In this document: piece after piece, positions 61,465 to 64,000 of the stretch
How the letters are laid out: each line of letters starts with the position of its first letter
How positions within the stretch are numbered: position 1 is the first letter of the stretch
Notes under the pieces: generated by a model
Told to the model about the DNA's origin: nothing
The model's database searches: none
Seen by the model: the letters and a program-made list of their open reading frames with translations, nothing else
Assembly (NCBI RefSeq): GCF_001591545.1
Contig: NZ_BCVC01000005.1
Coordinates: 62,001 to 126,000 of the forward strand
Direction of reading: 5' to 3'
Source of the DNA: Lederbergia lenta NBRC 16444
GTDB lineage: Bacteria; Bacillota; Bacilli; Bacillales; Bacillaceae_C
DNA length: 64,000 bases
Translations under genes and position numbers: made by a program

Positions 61465-62442
61465 ATGAGGAAGGTTTTGAGTTTGTTGGTTTTGTTTGCA
61501 TTGTTTATGGTTTTAGGTGCGTGTGGTGGGGCGACGGAACCAAAGGAAAAGGTGGATGAGGCAGAAAAGGATTCAGTTGCGAAAAAGCATAAGATTGGGA
61601 TTCTTGCTCCGGCTGTGACACATGGTTGGGTTGCTGCGGTTGCTTATCATGCGGAAGCTCGTGCGAAGGAATTGGCTGATGAGATTGATTACCAGGTTCA
61701 AACAAGTACGAATGCGGAAGAAATGACTTCACAATTAGATGATTTGATGACGTGGGGAGCGGAATCGATTGTTGCATTTCCGCAGTGGGAAGGTATGGAA
61801 GTTCCTATACAGACAGCGCTTGATGCTGGGATTGAGGTTGTAAACTTTGATATTGAGATTGATGCGGAAGGTGTTTATCGTGTTTCTGGGGACAACGAAG
61901 ATATGGGAATTCAGGGAGCCAATTATATCGTAGATAAGATTGGTAAGGAAGGAAATGTGGTTGTGCTCGAAGTTCCTTCATCTGGTTCCGTTTCTGAGTT
62001 AAGGAAGAAAGGTTTTGTTGAGACGATGGAAAAGATCGCACCTGATATGAATCTTCTTACCTATGCTACGAAGTTTACGCGCGAGGATGGTTTGAAGGAT
62101 TTTGCAGATATTTTAACGAGCAACGATAAGATTGACGCAGTTTTCTCGATGGATGATGAGACTTCTATCGGCGTACTACAAGCAATTAGTGAAGCTGGTA
62201 GGACGGATATCCAGGTAGTAACTGGTGGTGGCGGTATGCAGGAATATTTTCAAATGATGCCAGAAAATGAGGATATATGGATACAGTCAGCCCTCTACAG
62301 CCCAGCTATGGTCAAAGATGCTGTAGACGTAGCATTTAAGCTTTTAAATGATGAAGAAGCGGAAGAGGTGACGGTTATTCCGACAACCGTTGTAGATAGA
62401 GACAATCATGAGGAGTTCCTAGACGATAAATCTCCGTATTAG
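61465..62442 (+). CDS. CUT2 sugar-binding lipoprotein, RbsB-like
   Basis: 325-aa periplasmic-binding-protein-like (Peripla_BP_4) lipoprotein. Lipobox MVLGAC (Cys20). Two-lobe fold motifs: HKIGILAPAVTHGWVAAVAY, ESIVAFPQWEGMEVPIQTAL, VVLEVPSSGSVSELRKKGFV and AVFSMDDETSIGVLQAISEA. It supplies a monosaccharide or similar ligand to the RbsA-like ATPase encoded next. The ATG follows GGGGGAGGTC. A hairpin separates the two genes. Confidence 0.92.
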   Translation: MRKVLSLLVLFALFMVLGACGGATEPKEKVDEAEKDSVAKKHKIGILAPAVTHGWVAAVAYHAEARAKELADEIDYQVQTSTNAEEMTSQLDDLMTWGAESIVAFPQWEGMEVPIQTALDAGIEVVNFDIEIDAEGVYRVSGDNEDMGIQGANYIVDKIGKEGNVVVLEVPSSGSVSELRKKGFVETMEKIAPDMNLLTYATKFTREDGLKDFADILTSNDKIDAVFSMDDETSIGVLQAISEAGRTDIQVVTGGGGMQEYFQMMPENEDIWIQSALYSPAMVKDAVDVAFKLLNDEEAEEVTVIPTTVVDRDNHEEFLDDKSPY

Positions 62443-62467
62443 TTCTAACTTTTACTATAGAAAAGAT

Positions 62468-62504
62468 AAAAGAGAGATGATGGCTAGGCTATTGTCTCTC
62501 TTTT
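62468..62504 (+). terminator. Attenuator hairpin between rbsB- and rbsA-like genes
   Basis: Perfect 10-bp stem AAAAGAGAGA / TCTCTCTTTT with a 17-nt loop, and the T-run is part of the right arm. Confidence 0.7.
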
Positions 62505-62525
62505 CAAAAGTGTGGAGATGATTGC

Positions 62526-64000
62526 ATGATAATTGAAATGAAAAACATCCAAAAATCCTTTGGCAGCAACGATGTACTTAAAGACGTTTCCTTTACATTA
62601 AGAGGCGGTGAAATTTGCGCATTACTTGGCGAAAATGGAGCAGGTAAGTCAACGCTGATGAATATACTTGGTGGAGTTCATCAAATGGATGCAGGCTTGA
62701 TAAGCGTAGATGGAAAGCAAGTGGAATTCAGTACCCCAGCACAATCTCAAGAAGCGGGAATCGCATTCATCCATCAGGAACTGAATTTAATCAATGATTT
62801 GCCGATTTATGAAAATATGTTTCTAGGGAGAGAGGTTAAAACCAAAAGTGGCAGCCTTGATCTAGAAAGAATGTGTCAAGAAACAGAAGAGATATTTAGG
62901 AAAATGAATGTGGACCTAGATCCTAAAATGATGGTTGGTGATCTAGATGCTTCTTATAAACAGATCGTAGAAATATGCAGAGCAATGATGACGGATGCAT
63001 CAATTATCATCATGGATGAGCCTACCACTTCATTAACAGATCAGGAAATCAAACGTGTATTTCATATGATGCAATCATTAAAAGAACACCATGTAGGAAT
63101 TATTTTTATCTCCCATAAATTGAATGAGGTTACGCAAATTTGCAGTAGATACGTCGTGCTTCGAGATGGAAACTTGGTGGCAGAAGGAAATGTCAAAGAG
63201 GTGACTACGAACGATCTTGCGCATTTTATGGTTGGTCATGACGTTCGAACGGAGCCGTTAATAAGGGAAAAAAATCTGGGCAAAGAGATTTTACGCGTGG
63301 AGGGACTAGGACGTAATCATGTTTTCAAAGATATTCATTTTTCTATAAAGGCGGGTGAAATCGTTGGAGTTACTGGGCTTCTTGGTGATGGTCGCAGTGA
63401 ACTCTTTCAATCTATTTTTGGAACAGACAAGATATCGTCTGGAAAAATATTTTTGAATGGAAAAGAAGTGAGAATAAATAGTACGACTGAGGCGATAAAA
63501 AAAGGAATGGCCTATCTTCCAAGAAATAGGAAGGAAAATGCAATCATTAAAGATATGGATATCATTGAGAACGCATCCATTGTTACTTGGCCTCAATTTT
63601 CAAAGCGGGGCATTATTAACGTACAAAAACATCAGAAAACATTTGCAGCACAACGCAAAGAATTAAGATTAAAGATGGGGAAACTAACGGATAGCATTAA
63701 TAGTCTTTCCGGTGGAAACCAACAAAAGGTAATCTTGGCGAAATGGTTAGCGGCTGATCCTAAATTACTTATTTTGGATAACCCTACACAAGGTGTTGAT
63801 GTCGGAGCGAAAGAAGATATTTATGATATTATTTTGCAACTTGCCGATGAAAACATTGCGATAGTTGTGCTTTCCAGTGAGGCGCATGAAATCATACGCA
63901 TTTGTGATCGGGCATTGGTTATGTATCACGGCGTTATTCAAGGAGAAGTTTCTGGAGAGGCAATGAATGAGCATCATATCATGAATCTTGCTACGGGTGG
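62526..64000 (+). CDS. CUT2 sugar ABC transporter ATP-binding protein, RbsA-like, cut by window end
   Basis: Cytoplasmic double ATPase; 491 codons visible with no stop before the edge, against about 500 in the family, so only a few C-terminal residues are missing. First domain: Walker A GENGAGKS (35-42), Walker B IIIMDEPTTSL. Second domain: degenerate Walker A (GLLGDGRSE), signature LSGGNQQK and LLILDNPTQGVD. The second-domain asymmetry is normal for RbsA/MglA/XylG. The ATG follows GTGGAGATGA. A permease gene is expected just beyond the window. Confidence 0.95.
   Translation, partial: MIIEMKNIQKSFGSNDVLKDVSFTLRGGEICALLGENGAGKSTLMNILGGVHQMDAGLISVDGKQVEFSTPAQSQEAGIAFIHQELNLINDLPIYENMFLGREVKTKSGSLDLERMCQETEEIFRKMNVDLDPKMMVGDLDASYKQIVEICRAMMTDASIIIMDEPTTSLTDQEIKRVFHMMQSLKEHHVGIIFISHKLNEVTQICSRYVVLRDGNLVAEGNVKEVTTNDLAHFMVGHDVRTEPLIREKNLGKEILRVEGLGRNHVFKDIHFSIKAGEIVGVTGLLGDGRSELFQSIFGTDKISSGKIFLNGKEVRINSTTEAIKKGMAYLPRNRKENAIIKDMDIIENASIVTWPQFSKRGIINVQKHQKTFAAQRKELRLKMGKLTDSINSLSGGNQQKVILAKWLAADPKLLILDNPTQGVDVGAKEDIYDIILQLADENIAIVVLSSEAHEIIRICDRALVMYHGVIQGEVSGEAMNEHHIMNLATG

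Overview
The window is an AT-rich chromosomal segment of a Gram-positive, spore-former-type Bacillaceae bacterium. This is inferred from strong AGGAGG-type ribosome sites with frequent TTG/GTG starts, lipoboxes, a ComK homologue, YesM/YesN-type regulators, a SipW/camelysin operon, LPXTG sorting signals and cre-like catabolite sites. The lifestyle suggested is a plant- or soil-associated carbohydrate scavenger: three CUT1-type and one CUT2-type sugar transporters, GH2, GH43 and pectin (rhamnogalacturonan) enzymes, and two kinds of surface fibre.

Layout. 1-860: 3' part of a UDP-GlcNAc 2-epimerase gene. 1.2-4.2 kb (minus): a small unknown gene and a compact phage-type replication module (DnaD-like initiator, G39P-like helicase loader, DnaB helicase). 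4.6-5.7 kb: a small sigma factor and a comK homologue, convergent. 6.1-12.6 kb: ROK regulator, CUT1 transporter and two Gfo/Idh/MocA dehydrogenases. 12.75-22.4 kb: a YesN/YesM two-component system divergent from an LplB/LplC/lipoprotein transporter followed by YesL, a dehydrogenase and a ThuA-like protein. 22.7-22.93 kb: a tiny holin-like toxin gene with a convergent antisense RNA (type I toxin-antitoxin). 23.5-30.5 kb: an unusually large ArsR-type regulator, an operator-like inverted repeat, then a CUT1 transporter with GH2 and GH43 enzymes. None of the three CUT1 operons has its own ATPase, so a shared MsmX-type ATPase elsewhere is expected.

30.5-31.86 kb: a four-unit 38-bp tandem repeat and an unrecognised three-gene small-ORF cassette on the minus strand, including a 59-aa gene. 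32.2-34.9 kb: MalY-type C-S lyase and NhaC antiporter. 35.1-35.6 kb: relic sequence with a GH32-like C-terminal fragment. 35.9-48.5 kb: a sortase-assembled pilus locus (large tip-like LPXTG protein, major pilin, two class C sortases) bracketed by a hybrid kinase with two transmitter modules and a response regulator gene interrupted by one in-frame stop.

49-51.4 kb (minus): yfmT/yfmS-like aldehyde dehydrogenase and soluble chemoreceptor. 51.8-58.4 kb: a cre-preceded, 1,606-aa secreted rhamnogalacturonan acetylesterase/lyase fusion, then a TapA-like / SipW / camelysin fibre operon. 58.6-61.1 kb: aldo/keto reductase and two small membrane proteins. 61.4-64 kb: RbsB-like lipoprotein and RbsA-like double ATPase, the latter running off the window.

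A palindromic element (core GTGCC-T/A-GGCAC with AATTG...CAATT arms, about 31-39 bp) occurs at 13 places, all intergenic and all right of 30.5 kb. The observations most worth following are this repeat family, the small-ORF cassette, the pilus locus with its broken regulator, the type I toxin locus, and the large ArsR-type regulator with its candidate operator. No rRNA, tRNA, insertion sequence or CRISPR array was seen.
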